From NCBI GenBank assembly GCA_036703275.1, contig DATNPK010000060.1, positions 1 to 64,000 of the forward strand: a stretch of DNA of 64,000 nucleotides, in the 5' to 3' direction. The notes under the pieces are model-generated. The model saw only the letters and a program-made list of their open reading frames with translations, made no database searches and was not told the origin of the DNA. Position numbers and translations under genes: made by a program. This document shows positions 44,464 to 54,976 of this stretch, piece by piece. Positions within the stretch are counted from its first letter, which is position 1. Every line of letters begins with the position of its first letter. The stretch comes from Coleofasciculaceae cyanobacterium (GTDB lineage Bacteria > Cyanobacteriota > Cyanobacteriia > Cyanobacteriales > Xenococcaceae).

Positions 44464-46248
44464 TTAGTTTTCTACTAGTTGTCTGCGGATCAAATCGGCA
44501 AACAATCCTTTACGATTGGATAACTCTTCAAAGTTGCCCTGTTGGACAACACCTCCTGACAAAACGTATATGCGATCGGCATTTTGAATAGTACTCAGCC
44601 GATGAGCAATGACAACTCTAGTCACCTTTAGTCTGTCTAAATTTTCACTGACTATGGCTTGAGTGCGATTATCTAAGGCACTGGTAGCCTCATCAAAGAG
44701 CAAAATATTTGGCTTCAAGATTAAAGCTTTGGCAATAATTAGCCTTTGTCGCTGGCCTCCAGAAAGATTGCTTCCTCCCTCGCTAATTACGGTATGCATA
44801 CCCATGGGCATCGACGAAATATCCTCGGCGAATCCCGACATTTTTGCTGCCGACCAAGCTTCATCTAGGGTGATTTGCGCCCCTCCAGAAAGATTGTCAA
44901 AAATAGAGCCTGACATAATCTTGCCATTTTGTAGTACTACTCCTAGCTGACGACGAACGGCATTGATATTGAGCCCAGATAGATCTTGTCCATCAAAATA
45001 AACTTTTCCGTCGTCGGGAGACTCGAATCCTAGAATTAACCGCAAAAGCGTCGATTTTCCGCTCCCAGAGCTACCAACTAAGGCAATAAACTCTCCAGGT
45101 TCTGCTTTGATAGTTACATCATTTAAAATTAATGCTCCATCTGCTTGATAGCGAAACGAGATGCGGTCTAAGGTAATTCTGCCCATGAGTTTTCCTGGAT
45201 CTGCCTTCGTCAGATCTACTTCTGATACCGCTTGAGTAATTGGTCTAGCTCGTTTCCACTGAGGTAAAACTTGGAGAGCATCGGTAACGGTATTGCTAAC
45301 ATCAGTTGCTCCTTTAAGAAAGGTACTAAAGGCAGTGTTAAAAGCCAAGAAAGATCCTACAGTTAATGTTGAGGCTGCACTAGCTTCGGGGTCGGTAAGC
45401 ATTTTAATTGTGAACCAATACAAAATTCCTGAAGTGATTGTCGGCATTACGGTATTAAACAGTGCCACCGCGTCTTCTATGTATTGAGTGCTAAGTTCTA
45501 GCTTAATTTGCTGACGATAGCTTTTACTCCAGGAGGCAAAAGCACGTTCTTCCGCACCCGCTACGTGGAGTTTGGCAATGCCATTAATTAGTTGAACTAC
45601 GTGTCCAAAAATATTACCTTCAATTTCTAGTAAGGGATGAACCTTTCGGACTAAGATCGAACCAGAAATTGTTGTGACAACAACTATTAATAAAGCTACA
45701 GCCAGAGCTACCAAAGCTAATTTGATGCTGTAATAAAATAGCAATGCTAAGTTGAGCAGGGCAAAACAACCAGTAATCAAATTGATTAAAGTATTTCCCC
45801 CCAATTGACGGCGAATAGAGGTTACAGAGTTAACCCTAGACTGCAAATCTCCCGTAGTGTATTGACGAAAAAAAGAGATGGGTAAATTAAGTAAGCGATC
45901 CCATACTGCTGCTTGAGTAGAAGAATCAGAAGCAGTTTCTACCCTGAGGAGAGAAAGTCCTTGAGTTAGACGAAACAGAGCTGTAGCGATCGCGGCGATA
46001 ATTAATCCTAAACCAATTTGCCATAGTAAACCGCGATCGCTATCGGGAATGGCATTATCAATCAAAATACTCGTAGTAAACGGGGTAAGCATACCCAATA
46101 GTGTGGTGGCAATGCCCATTGCCACAATTAGCAGCAAATCTTTTTGACGACCAAATAGGGCAAAGCGACTAATATCCAAAACCTGGAGTACTTTATCTGG
46201 TAAAGAACGATAAAACATATAGGCCCCAGAGGAAATAGCTGCTGCCAA
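44464..46248 (-). CDS. NHLM-type ABC exporter ABC2, permease and ATPase half
   Basis: 594 residues with six membrane helices (about 35-330) and an ATPase with [24 protein letters not shown] and [11 protein letters not shown]. By order and sequence it is the C-terminal part of NHLM_micro_ABC2, an exporter for nitrile-hydratase-leader peptides. The shown start is internal: the same frame continues upstream with LFDPVDKTKIAVDDRLAAAI, which belongs after the N-terminal half ending at 46277. A frameshift (probably a small deletion) near 46290 separates the two halves. Confidence 0.82.
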   Translation of the reverse strand: MAAAISSGAYMFYRSLPDKVLQVLDISRFALFGRQKDLLLIVAMGIATTLLGMLTPFTTSILIDNAIPDSDRGLLWQIGLGLIIAAIATALFRLTQGLSLLRVETASDSSTQAAVWDRLLNLPISFFRQYTTGDLQSRVNSVTSIRRQLGGNTLINLITGCFALLNLALLFYYSIKLALVALAVALLIVVVTTISGSILVRKVHPLLEIEGNIFGHVVQLINGIAKLHVAGAEERAFASWSKSYRQQIKLELSTQYIEDAVALFNTVMPTITSGILYWFTIKMLTDPEASAASTLTVGSFLAFNTAFSTFLKGATDVSNTVTDALQVLPQWKRARPITQAVSEVDLTKADPGKLMGRITLDRISFRYQADGALILNDVTIKAEPGEFIALVGSSGSGKSTLLRLILGFESPDDGKVYFDGQDLSGLNINAVRRQLGVVLQNGKIMSGSIFDNLSGGAQITLDEAWSAAKMSGFAEDISSMPMGMHTVISEGGSNLSGGQRQRLIIAKALILKPNILLFDEATSALDNRTQAIVSENLDRLKVTRVVIAHRLSTIQNADRIYVLSGGVVQQGNFEELSNRKGLFADLIRRQLVEN

Positions 46249-46276
46249 GCGATCGTCGACAGCTATTTTAGTTTTG

Positions 46277-48085
46277 TCAACAGGATCGAATAGCAGTAGG
46301 CAATAATGCTACTGGTAGACGGTCTGATTTTGTATATGCCACCAGAGGACCACAATCTTGTTGCCACCACTCATCCTCCAACAGCACTTGGCGCATGCGT
46401 AACCGAGAAGCTCTGGCGATCGCCTCTAATGGCTCTTTAATACGAGCTAAATCCTCAGATTTGGCAGGAGGACAAATTGTTACCCCCAAAGCCTTTCCTA
46501 CTGCTCCGGCTGCTACTAATAAAGGTGCGCCTTCCAAATACAAGTAATCTTGTTGAGGCATTAAGGGAGCTGCCAATTCGCCAAAAGCTTCTGAAGTTGC
46601 CTGCAAATTTAGCAGCTTTTGCGCCTTTAACCGCTCTAGTTCTTCGGCTTTTTCTTGCTTTTCTTGAATGTGAAAACAATAGAGATAATGTTGGTGTAGC
46701 TGGGAAACTCCTAAAATAAGGTCGTCGAAATTAGAAATTGTACCGCTAGATTTAAGCTCTAGTTGAACCGCCCCATCCGCTTCTAGCCAGGTATTATTAT
46801 TCAACGGCACAATTGCAGTGGCAGAAGTTAAGAGTATTTCGGAAAATCCTCGCCAGCGTAAGTAACCTGACTGTAGTTTGAGCCAAACCAAATCTGTATC
46901 AGTTTGAAAAGTTTGACCATCCGTTAAAGAAAACCGTCCTGATATATTGGCTTTAACTTGAATTTTGGGACTATTAACTTGAGTGAGAGCCTTGTCTAAC
47001 TTTTTGAGCCAAATTTCAATCCAACCAAGTACCTGAGATTCATAACGAGGGAATAATTCTTGAAGATTCCCTCCGCTTATTTTGCGTAACTTTGTTTTGC
47101 CAATCGGTACGGCTAATAGTTGACAACTAGTGCTACTACTGTTGCTGTTATAAGTAACACTACCAAACATTGCCTGTTGGAGATCGCAACTACATAGATA
47201 GCGACGAGTACCTTCAATAACACCCTGGTTTACTGTAACCGCAAAAATAGCAATAGAACCCGATTGAACCACCCAAAGACTTTGAGGATCGTTAAGTAAA
47301 ATTGGTTCGCTAGCTTTAACCTGATATATTTGTCCTGGTAAGTCCAACCGCTCTAGTTCTTCAGCTTTGTCTTGCCTTTGTTGAAGGTGAAAACAATAGA
47401 GGTAATATTGGTGTAGCTGGGAAACTCCTAGAATAAGGTCGTCTAAATTAGAAATTGTACTGCTAGATTTAAGCTCTAGTTGAGCTGCCCCATCTGCTTC
47501 TAGCCAGGTATTATTATTCAACGGCACAATTGCAGTGGCAGAAGTTAAGAGTATTTCGGGAAATCCTCGCCAACGTAAGTAACCTGACTGTAGTTTAAGC
47601 CAAACTAAAGAGCCTGCATTAGTCTGAAAAGTTTGGCCATCCATCAAAGAAAATCGCCCTAATATATTGGCTTTAACTTGAATTTTTGGACTGCTAACTT
47701 GAGTGAGAGCCTTGTCTAACTTTTTGAGCCAGATTTCAATCCAATCAAGTACTTGAGATTTAGAATGAGAGAATAATTCCTGAAAATCTGCTCCGTTTAT
47801 TTTGCGTAACTCTGTTTTACCAATCGGTATGGCTAGTAATTGATAACTAATGCCACCACTGTTGCCACTATGAGCAACACTACCAAACATTGCCTCTTGA
47901 GAATCGCAACTATATAGATAGCGACGAGTACCCTTGACAACACCCTGGTCAACTTTAACCGCAAAAATAGCAATAGAACCCGATTGAACCACCCAAAAAC
48001 TTTGAGGATCGTTAAGTAAGATTGGTGTATTAGCTTTAACCTGATATATTTGTCCTGGTAAGTCTGTCTGATTAACAATATTCAT
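46277..48085 (-). CDS. NHLM ABC2 N-terminal half with internally duplicated domain
   Basis: 602 residues. The first about 240 residues (from DLPGQIYQVKANTPILLNDP) repeat almost exactly as residues about 250-490, each ending near QDKAEELERL or QEKAEELERL. The last about 110 residues (PQQDYLYLEGAPLLVAAGAV) match the region just before the exporter core of NHLM_micro_ABC2. The frame stops at 46277 in LLPTAIRSC although LFDPVDKTK should follow; see the adjacent gene. In normal ABC2 proteins this domain occurs once, so this allele is both duplicated and broken. Confidence 0.75.
   Translation of the reverse strand: MNIVNQTDLPGQIYQVKANTPILLNDPQSFWVVQSGSIAIFAVKVDQGVVKGTRRYLYSCDSQEAMFGSVAHSGNSGGISYQLLAIPIGKTELRKINGADFQELFSHSKSQVLDWIEIWLKKLDKALTQVSSPKIQVKANILGRFSLMDGQTFQTNAGSLVWLKLQSGYLRWRGFPEILLTSATAIVPLNNNTWLEADGAAQLELKSSSTISNLDDLILGVSQLHQYYLYCFHLQQRQDKAEELERLDLPGQIYQVKASEPILLNDPQSLWVVQSGSIAIFAVTVNQGVIEGTRRYLCSCDLQQAMFGSVTYNSNSSSTSCQLLAVPIGKTKLRKISGGNLQELFPRYESQVLGWIEIWLKKLDKALTQVNSPKIQVKANISGRFSLTDGQTFQTDTDLVWLKLQSGYLRWRGFSEILLTSATAIVPLNNNTWLEADGAVQLELKSSGTISNFDDLILGVSQLHQHYLYCFHIQEKQEKAEELERLKAQKLLNLQATSEAFGELAAPLMPQQDYLYLEGAPLLVAAGAVGKALGVTICPPAKSEDLARIKEPLEAIARASRLRMRQVLLEDEWWQQDCGPLVAYTKSDRLPVALLPTAIRSC
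46626..48066. repeat. 720-bp in-frame tandem duplication
   Basis: The stretch TTAACCTGATATATTTGTCC ends at 47336 and again at 48056, exactly 720 bp apart, and similarity holds across the whole unit at roughly nine-tenths identity by eye. The copies differ by many single bases and one 3-bp indel (AGSLVW versus TDLVW), so the duplication is not recent. Confidence 0.9.
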
Positions 48086-48087
48086 AA

Positions 48088-50327
48088 TTAACCTTCACTT
48101 TTAATAAGTCGGGAATATACTCCTTCTTGTTGCCATAGTTCCTCATGAGTGCCTTGCTGAACTATTTTGCCCCGATCTAAAACTAGAATTAAGTCGCAGT
48201 CGCGAATGGTACTCAAGCGATGAGCCACAATCACACAGGTACATCCACGACGACGCAGACGGCGATCGACAATCTTTTCTGTTTCAGAATCTAAGGCACT
48301 GGTGGCTTCATCCATAATCAAAATTGTGGGATTATTAACCAAAGCGCGAGCAATTTCCAATCTCTGCCTCTGTCCACCACTTAAATTGGCAGCACCTTCA
48401 GATAAATTAGCGTTATATCCTCCAGCTAGTTTGTTGACAACGTCTTCAATAACTGCATCTCGAAAGCTTGTCTAATATTTTTTTGGGGAATAGTAGAATC
48501 CCACAGGGTTAAATTATCGGCGACTGTGCCACCAAACAAAACAATATCTTGCTCTACCATTGCTAGGGAATTAGTCAAAATCTGGTGGGGAATTTGTGAT
48601 TTTGCTCGACCGTCAAACAACATTTCTCCCGACCAAGGTTCATAAAGCCCGCTCAATAGCTTGGCAACGGTAGATTTACCAGAACCACTGCCACCGACTA
48701 GAGCGATTCTTTGTCCTGGTTTAATTGATAAATTAAAGTTTTCGATCAAAGCTGGTTCGAGACGGCTGTAGCCAAAGCTAATATTTCGCAGCTCAATATA
48801 ACCTTGTAGCTTAGGTAAATCTGTCTGAGCAGGGTTTTCTATGATGGTTCTGCTATTTTCTACATGGGAATCGGTTGGATTATCGAGAACGTCATCTAGA
48901 CGAATTAAATTTCCTTCTAATTCTTGAAGTTTTCCGCCTAGATTGACCAAATTGGTGACGGGAGTTTGGAAGTTTTGCATCATGCCCTGAAAGGCAATTA
49001 GCATTCCAATACTGATATATCCATCCATAACTCGCAGACCACCTACAAGTAGTAGAAAAGCTGAAGCCAAAGCTGACAGCAATACGGGTAATACCGCTAA
49101 GGTTTGATTGGTAATTCCTATTTCTTGCTGGGAATTGATTGCTTTGGTGTAGTAGCCCGACCACCGACCAAAGAAATCCGACTCCAAACCAGATGCCTTT
49201 AAAGTTTCGATACTTTGCAGGGCTGCGATCGATGCTCCAGCAGCTTTACCGTATTCCTGGAGTAATTTTTGATTAGCATCTTTGCGTTGGCGCGAGATCC
49301 ACTGTAGAGTAAAGATATTTACTACAGCAAAACTCACGACTATTACCGTAAGTACTAAGTCATACTGACTCATAATTATGGCATAGAACACTATCATCAC
49401 TGCATCGATCGCCGTAGTTGCTAATTCTCCTGAGATTACATCGGCAACATCATTGTTTAAACTAGTCCGATTGCTGATTTCTCCTGCAAATCTTTGAGCA
49501 TAGAAACCAACGGGCAAACGTAAAATATGCCATAAAAATCGGCTCGACATACTTACCGACAGCTTAATTTTTAGGCGACGCAGATATCTTAACTGCAAAA
49601 GTGTCAAAGCACCTTGAAGTATGACAGAGACAGTCATTGCCACCAATAGTGGATTGAGCCAAAGATACCTTTCTTCGATTAAAATCTCATCAACAAATAT
49701 TTGACTAAATACAGGAACAACTAATTCGGCAAAGGTAAGAAAAAATCCAGCTAACAAACAGTAAGCTAAAGCTCCACGATCGCTTTTAAGTCGCGACCAC
49801 AATCCTAAAGCTAGGTTTAATTTGCGACCACCTCGGCGAAATTCTGCACCAGGCTGCATTATCATAGCTACACCAGTATAGCTCTCATCGAATTCTTTTA
49901 AACAGACGCTACGAGGACCAGAAGCAGGATCGTTAAGATAAACTTTGTTTTGATAAAAGCCTTCAACTACTAAAAAGTGATTGAAGTTCCAAAATACAAT
50001 ATAAGGAGGATTTATATTTTGCAGTTGTGTTAGTTCTTTTTTAAAACCTTTTGCATCTAAGCCATAATTTCGCGCTGCTTTAAGAATATTAGAGGCTTTA
50101 CTACCATCACGAGATACGCCACATTCTGCACGCAGTTCGGTTAACGGCACAATACGTCCATAGTGACTAAGCATAATACCTAGAGCAGCAGCACCACACT
50201 CAACTGCTTCTATTTGTAATAAGGTTGGGGTTCTGACTCGCCGATTGAAATACTGAAGAAAATTTTGCCAATATTGCTCAAGATTATGTGGCAAGATGAA
50301 GTTGCGAATAAAATTAGTAGATACCAC
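48088..50327 (-). pseudogene. NHLM-type C39-peptidase ABC exporter (ABC1), frameshifted
   Basis: Residues 35-160 are a C39 leader peptidase with Cys44 (EAVECGAAAL), His117 (NFNHFLVVEGF) and Asp133 (YLNDPASGPR) all present. The permease and an ATPase with GGSGSGKST follow. The frame then slips near 48458-48462: the expected [20 protein letters not shown] is found in the next frame, and the remaining ATPase half ([20 protein letters not shown]) runs to 48088. One missing base explains it. The intact product would be about 746 residues, cutting double-glycine-type leaders and exporting the peptide. GTG start, overlapping the HlyD 3' end by 14 bp. Confidence 0.85.
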
Positions 50328-51984
50328 TGATAGACCTCAAGATTGGTAGGATAAAAGTAACCGGAGCTCTGTCTTCTACTTTGACTCCAACTGTAGTGGT
50401 CGTTCCCGAAGAAACTTTCAAATTAGGTCCAGAAGATGAAGACCATTTATAGCCACTAAAAGTATCAGAATCTTCGTAGGGAGTGGCAAATACCTGCATT
50501 ACACCCTGTTCTTTATCAGATACAAGACCTTCCACAACTTCTGAGTTGCCAATTACTTTAGCAGCAGCTTCTTTACTGATGGGAAAAGCTGAAACTTTAG
50601 TAATATCACCCATAATGCCACCAAAACGTTCTCTCTTAACAGTTTGGGGCGTGATCTGAATCGTCATGTCTGACTGAATTTTTTTACCATCTTCCACAGA
50701 AAAATAGGTAATGCCGACTAGTTTTCCCGATAAATTTTTAATGTCTATGTTGGCAATACGAGTTCCTGCTTCGATAACTTGTCCTGGACTTACTGTTGTT
50801 TCTAAAACACGTCCCGTATATTGACTAATAATTTGACTTTCATTTTGCAGTTGTTATTGTAATTGAGCAATCTCTCTTTCAACCACTTGAATCTCTTGCT
50901 GGCGGTTGGTTGAGCTTTCAGAATCTTGTTGGGTAGACTGAGCTTTTTGGCTATCGAGTTCCTGTAACTGTGCTTTAATATCTTTCATATCGTTCAAGCT
51001 GGAAAGATATTCTTTTAAAGCATCCGCTTCTTGAACTTCAAGCTGTTTTAATTGAGATTTGGTTTCATTTTCGCTAGCAATGTTGTCTAAATATTGCTGT
51101 CTTGCTTCTAACAGCACATCATCGGAGATCGCTCCCTGTTTAAATAAATTCTCGCGAATTTCCAGTCTCTTTTTAAATATGGGCAGCAATTGCTGGAGAT
51201 TTTTTAGCTTTTCTTCTTGACTAACGCGATCGCTTTGAATTGATTCGAGTCCTTTGGCTTTTAAAACTGGAGCTAAAGATTGAGTAAGATCTAATCTTTC
51301 TTGTAAAGTTTGACGTTGCTCCTCAATTGCTTCGGTGTCTTGATTTTGACGTTGATTTTGGATTAATTCAGCATGGTCATTTTGCGATCGCAACTGCTCT
51401 AATTTGTCTTGGGCTAACTGGAGCTTTTTACGCAGATCGACTTGGTCAACCGTTGCCAAAATATCTCTGTGAACTAGATCTCCTTCCTCAATTTCCAAAG
51501 ATGTTAGCTGTCCAGAACCTTGAGTCTGCAAAGGCACAACTTTGCTAGGATAAATTAACACCCCTTGACCATCTACCGTAACAGGAATACGTCCTACCAC
51601 ACTCCAAATTGCAGTAGCTACAACTACAGAACCTAAAGTAACTAAAGGTATCCAGCTTTTTGGGTTTACCACCCGCATTAATTGATCCAATCTTTCAGGA
51701 GAAGCTAAACGTTCTAATGACTCTTCTCGAAAGAGCTTGTTTTGGGCTTTGGGCTGAGATAAACTTAGCTTAGTAAAATCTTTATCTGTGGATTTGACGA
51801 TGGCTGTCTCTGTATATTTGACGATGGCTGTCTCTGCTTTTGACTTTGCTAACATCAAACGTTCAAATAATTCAAGACTAATTTGAGGATAGCCTCTTTG
51901 CAGAGAACGAATCTCATGGATTAGTTCTTTTTGGGGAGTGCTTTTCGGCAAATAGCTTGTAGCTCGTAATCGAAACTTCGTCAA
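50314..51984 (-). pseudogene. NHLM-type HlyD membrane-fusion adaptor with in-frame TAA
   Basis: The reading frame begins at or before 51984, crosses a membrane helix (WIPLVTLGSVVVATAIWSVV), a lipoyl-like half motif and long coiled coils, and stops at TAA 50854-50856 (EIAQLQ-stop). It resumes at once in the same frame with QLQNESQIISQYTGRVLETT and continues to 50314, including SVEDGKKIQSDMTIQITPQT. A CAA-to-TAA change fits exactly. The N-terminus has an extra segment with a duplicated ETAIVK unit and no convincing start (only TTG), and its 5' end abuts the truncated kinase, so a deletion junction is likely. Confidence 0.82.
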
Positions 51985-53526
51985 TCAAAAGAGCGATCGT
52001 TTTGATTCCTCTTTGAATTCGATTGAGATATTCTTGCTTTTTATTTTTATCCCAGCGAGCGCAATGCCGTTGCAGCAGGTTGCTAGAAAAAGAAATTATA
52101 TTTAGTGGGGTACGCAATTCGTGGGAAACCATCGAAGCAAACTCCATGTTACTGTATGCCTGCTTTTTTTCTCGTTCAAGAACTTGTCGATCTCGCTCCT
52201 GAGTTTGCTTGTACCGGGTAATATCAGTTGCTGTTACTAAAGTAGCTGGCTGTTGATTGAATTCAGTTGTTTGAATCGAACAATTTAACCAGCATCGATC
52301 GCCTTTTTTGGTTAGGAGACTAATTTCGCGCTCAGAAACCGTATTAGAGGCATGTTCAGCCAAATTTGCTTGCTCTTGTAGAAGTCGCAGTTGTGGCAGT
52401 AAATCGGTGTTCTTCAGGTCAGGGGTCGAGCCGAGGATCGCTCCTCGACACTCCCATTCAAAACCGTGCTTGCGACTTTCACCGCACACGGCTCCTCCTG
52501 GCTTTTCGGTACTTTGTATTTTTGTTCCTTTTTATCTCACGCTAGACCGCCTTGGAGTGGTCAGTTTTAATTCATTCTGTACGCATCTGCGTTTTAAGCA
52601 TATAAAGAACTACTTATTTCCCTAATAAGACTCAGGGCTGTACGTCAGCATATCTCGGACATTACATCCATCCCTGTCGGGCATTATCTGTTAATTCAGA
52701 TTAAGCATTAGCTTTTTACAGCATCCTACTCCCATATTTCATACGCTTCACATCTGGTTTATCAAGATATAGTCTTGATAGAAATATGGGGTTATCCCGT
52801 TCCCTAAATTCATTTCGCGTTGTTCTTAGTCCCTAATCTCTACTCCGAGAGGTGTATTGATGAGAAAAAAATTAACCATTGGAATTAATTTTCTTTTTGT
52901 TTCTTTGGATTATTAAGAAACACATACCTCTATTTGCCTTTTGGCTATAGTGTATAAGCCATTCCACTATTTCAAAGTGACGAAGCTTACGATTAGTTAG
53001 TCCTTGTTGAACATAAACAACTTTCCTTGCAGAGTTACCAATTTCGGCTATTAGCTATCCGCTTTTATCCTAGCTTTGCACCACTATGATGTTACCTAGC
53101 AGCACATAGGATATGGATTCAAACGTCTCATTCGTCGGTAGGAATTTAACCTACATGAATTTAGAGTTATTATATTTTCTAGGTTCTAGTAAATATACTC
53201 AGCGTTCCTACAAATTGTAGTTAGACTGAAACGGGTCGCACTAATCCTACTTTGTTATATCCTGTCACAGTTTTAACCAGAGCATTGGCATAGCAAAGAT
53301 AATTTTTACTGTCGAAGATTAAGATCATGACGTTGGCTGTTTCAACAAGTGCTTGCCAGTCAAAGAATTTGATTGGCGATGTTTTAAGGCGATCGCTATA
53401 ACGAGCGTAATTTTTAGTGACAGGTTCTCTGGCTTTAAAAGCCAAGGATTGCCTGTCAACGCCTTCAGCGGTCAGACAACTATGATGATTGCTGATGTAT
53501 CTAACATTAGTGCTGTCATACTGCAT
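51914..53526 (-). pseudogene. PAS histidine kinase interrupted by a group II intron and lacking its ATPase domain
   Basis: Exon 1 (about 53526-53242) encodes the first half of a PAS domain (ALVETANVMILIFDSKNYLC then YANALVKTVTGYNKVGL). Exon 2 (52417-51914) continues in frame with LKNTDLLPQLRLLQEQANLA, a PAC-like part and the phospho-acceptor helix SMVSHELRTPLNIISFSSNL. Precise removal of 52418-53241 restores one frame. After ALLIDEVSI the protein diverges and stops; no HATPase follows, because HlyD sequence begins there. The upstream start is uncertain and overlaps the divergent NB-ARC gene. Confidence 0.72.
52418..53241 (-). mobile_element. ORF-less group II intron (824 bp)
   Basis: On the minus strand the 5' end is GTGCGACCCGTTTCAG, a GUGYG consensus. 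Domain V lies at 52459-52494: it begins GAGCCGTGTGCGG, has a GAAA tetraloop and ends CGCAAGCACGGTTTTG, with the catalytic AGC triad. Domain VI follows (52418-52458) and the intron ends in AC. The 824-nt length cannot hold a reverse transcriptase and none was seen, so it must be mobilised or spliced with help in trans. Insertion is in the sense direction of the kinase. Confidence 0.88.
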
Positions 53527-54885
53527 TGTCAGATAAGCGAAGACAACCAAAGTAAAAACGACCCAATAGTTTGTGATTGGAATCAAGCACCAGAAAATAG
53601 CTTTTTTTATGGTAGAACTTCAGAACTAAAAATTTTACGTAAGTGGTCGATCGAAGAACGCTGTCGCTTAATTGCAGTTGTGGGTATGGGGGGGATTGGC
53701 AAAACAGCTTTATCTCTGCGCTGCGCTAAAAACCTCCAGCATGAATTTGAGTTTGTAATTTGGCGACAATTAACCAATCCTGGTGGGCTGAGAAAAATAT
53801 TAATCGAGCTAATTCAGATGACAGGCGCTCGCCAAGATAATTTAGCAGATGAGTTTAATAGTCAAATTGATGCTTTGCTGAGAAACTTAAGACAGCATCG
53901 ATGTTTGATAGTCCTCGATACTTCTCCAGCAATGTTCCCCAGTGGAAATTCCGCTAAAAATTATCAGCAAGAATATCAAGATTATGAACAGCTTCTAAAA
54001 CGATTGGGACAAGAACAGCATCAAAGCTGTTTAATGTTAATTGCCAGAGAAAAACCCAGAGAAATAGCTTTAATAGAAGGAGAGACTTTACCAACACGCA
54101 CCCTGCATCTTAAAGGTTTAGGTTCGGAGGCGAAAGATATTTTTAGAGCCAAAAGCTTGTTGGATGTAGAAAAGTGGTCAGATTTAGTTGAGGTTTATCG
54201 TGGCAATCCTCTAGCCTTAAAAATCGTCGCTAATACAATCAAAGGATTATTTGGAGGTAAAGTTGCGACTTTTCTCAAGCAAAAGACGATTATTTTTGGG
54301 GAACTAAACGACCTTTTAGACGAACAGTTTGAATCGATATCGACTTTAGAAGAACAGATTCTTTACTGGTTAGTTATTAATCGCCAGCCAATTTCCCTAT
54401 CCAAGTTGCGATCGCAAATGGTAATCCCCGTGGCAACCGCTAAATTGATCGAAGCCTTAGAATCTTTACTGCGAAACTCTTTTATTGAAAGAAATATCGT
54501 CGCCGATGAAGTAAAGTTTTCCTTAGAATAGCCTGTAGTGATTCAATACGTAATCAATTGTATTAGCGAGCGTTTGTGTCAGGAAATTTTGACTGTGGGT
54601 AAAAATCAAAAAGTAGAACAGCTTTTTGTCTTGAGAACCTTGAATCTCAGACCAGATTTAGACAACCCAATCGAACAACCAGAATATTTCTTGGTTCAAC
54701 TCATACTAGATCGTCTGGGTGAAATCCTTCAAGATGAAAATTTGATCGAACAACAATTGACTAAAATTTTATCTTTGTTACCAGAAAATAGTTTTTTAGC
54801 GGTAGGATACGCCAAAAACAATTTAGAAATTTTGCTTGCTGACTTAAAAGTTTATTTTGAGCCAAAAATTAAAATTTCTCGCTAA
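53482..54885 (+). pseudogene. NB-ARC (STAND) ATPase with in-frame TAG
   Basis: The frame matches the NB-ARC module of cyanobacterial NB-ARC/WD40 proteins: DWNQAPENSFFYGRTSELKI, P-loop VVGMGGIGKTALS, CLIVLDTSPAMF (Walker B), SCLMLIAREKPREI and GNPLALKIVANTI. It stops at TAG 54529-54531 (KFSLE-stop) and resumes in frame with PVVIQYVINCISERLCQEIL to 54885, where the family expects QPVVMEYVTE-like sequence. A CAG-to-TAG change explains it. The C-terminal repeat sensor typical of such proteins is absent, so it is also short. I start at ATG 53482; an earlier TTG exists. Confidence 0.78.
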
Positions 54886-54976
54886 AATTATGCTAAATTG
54901 AGCTAAAAATTAACCTTGTTGACTCTGATAAAAAGCTGTAGGCTTGTTATTGCTAGCTATTAGCTAACAGCTAAAT

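Noticed and set aside
46477-46719. Plus-strand open frames lying opposite the NHLM exporter genes
   Set aside because: They are antisense to well-matched coding sequence, have no family resemblance and lack ribosome-binding sites; they are by-products of codon composition.
43357-50327. All lesions in the 43-50 kb cluster as pure sequencing error
   Set aside because: The HlyD TAA is a substitution and the ABC2 break needs a multi-base change, so indel error in homopolymers cannot account for all; error remains possible for the single-base slips.
52418-53241. An intron-encoded reverse transcriptase
   Set aside because: All frames in the 824-bp interval are short and none shows YADD or other reverse-transcriptase motifs; the space is too small for the usual ORF.
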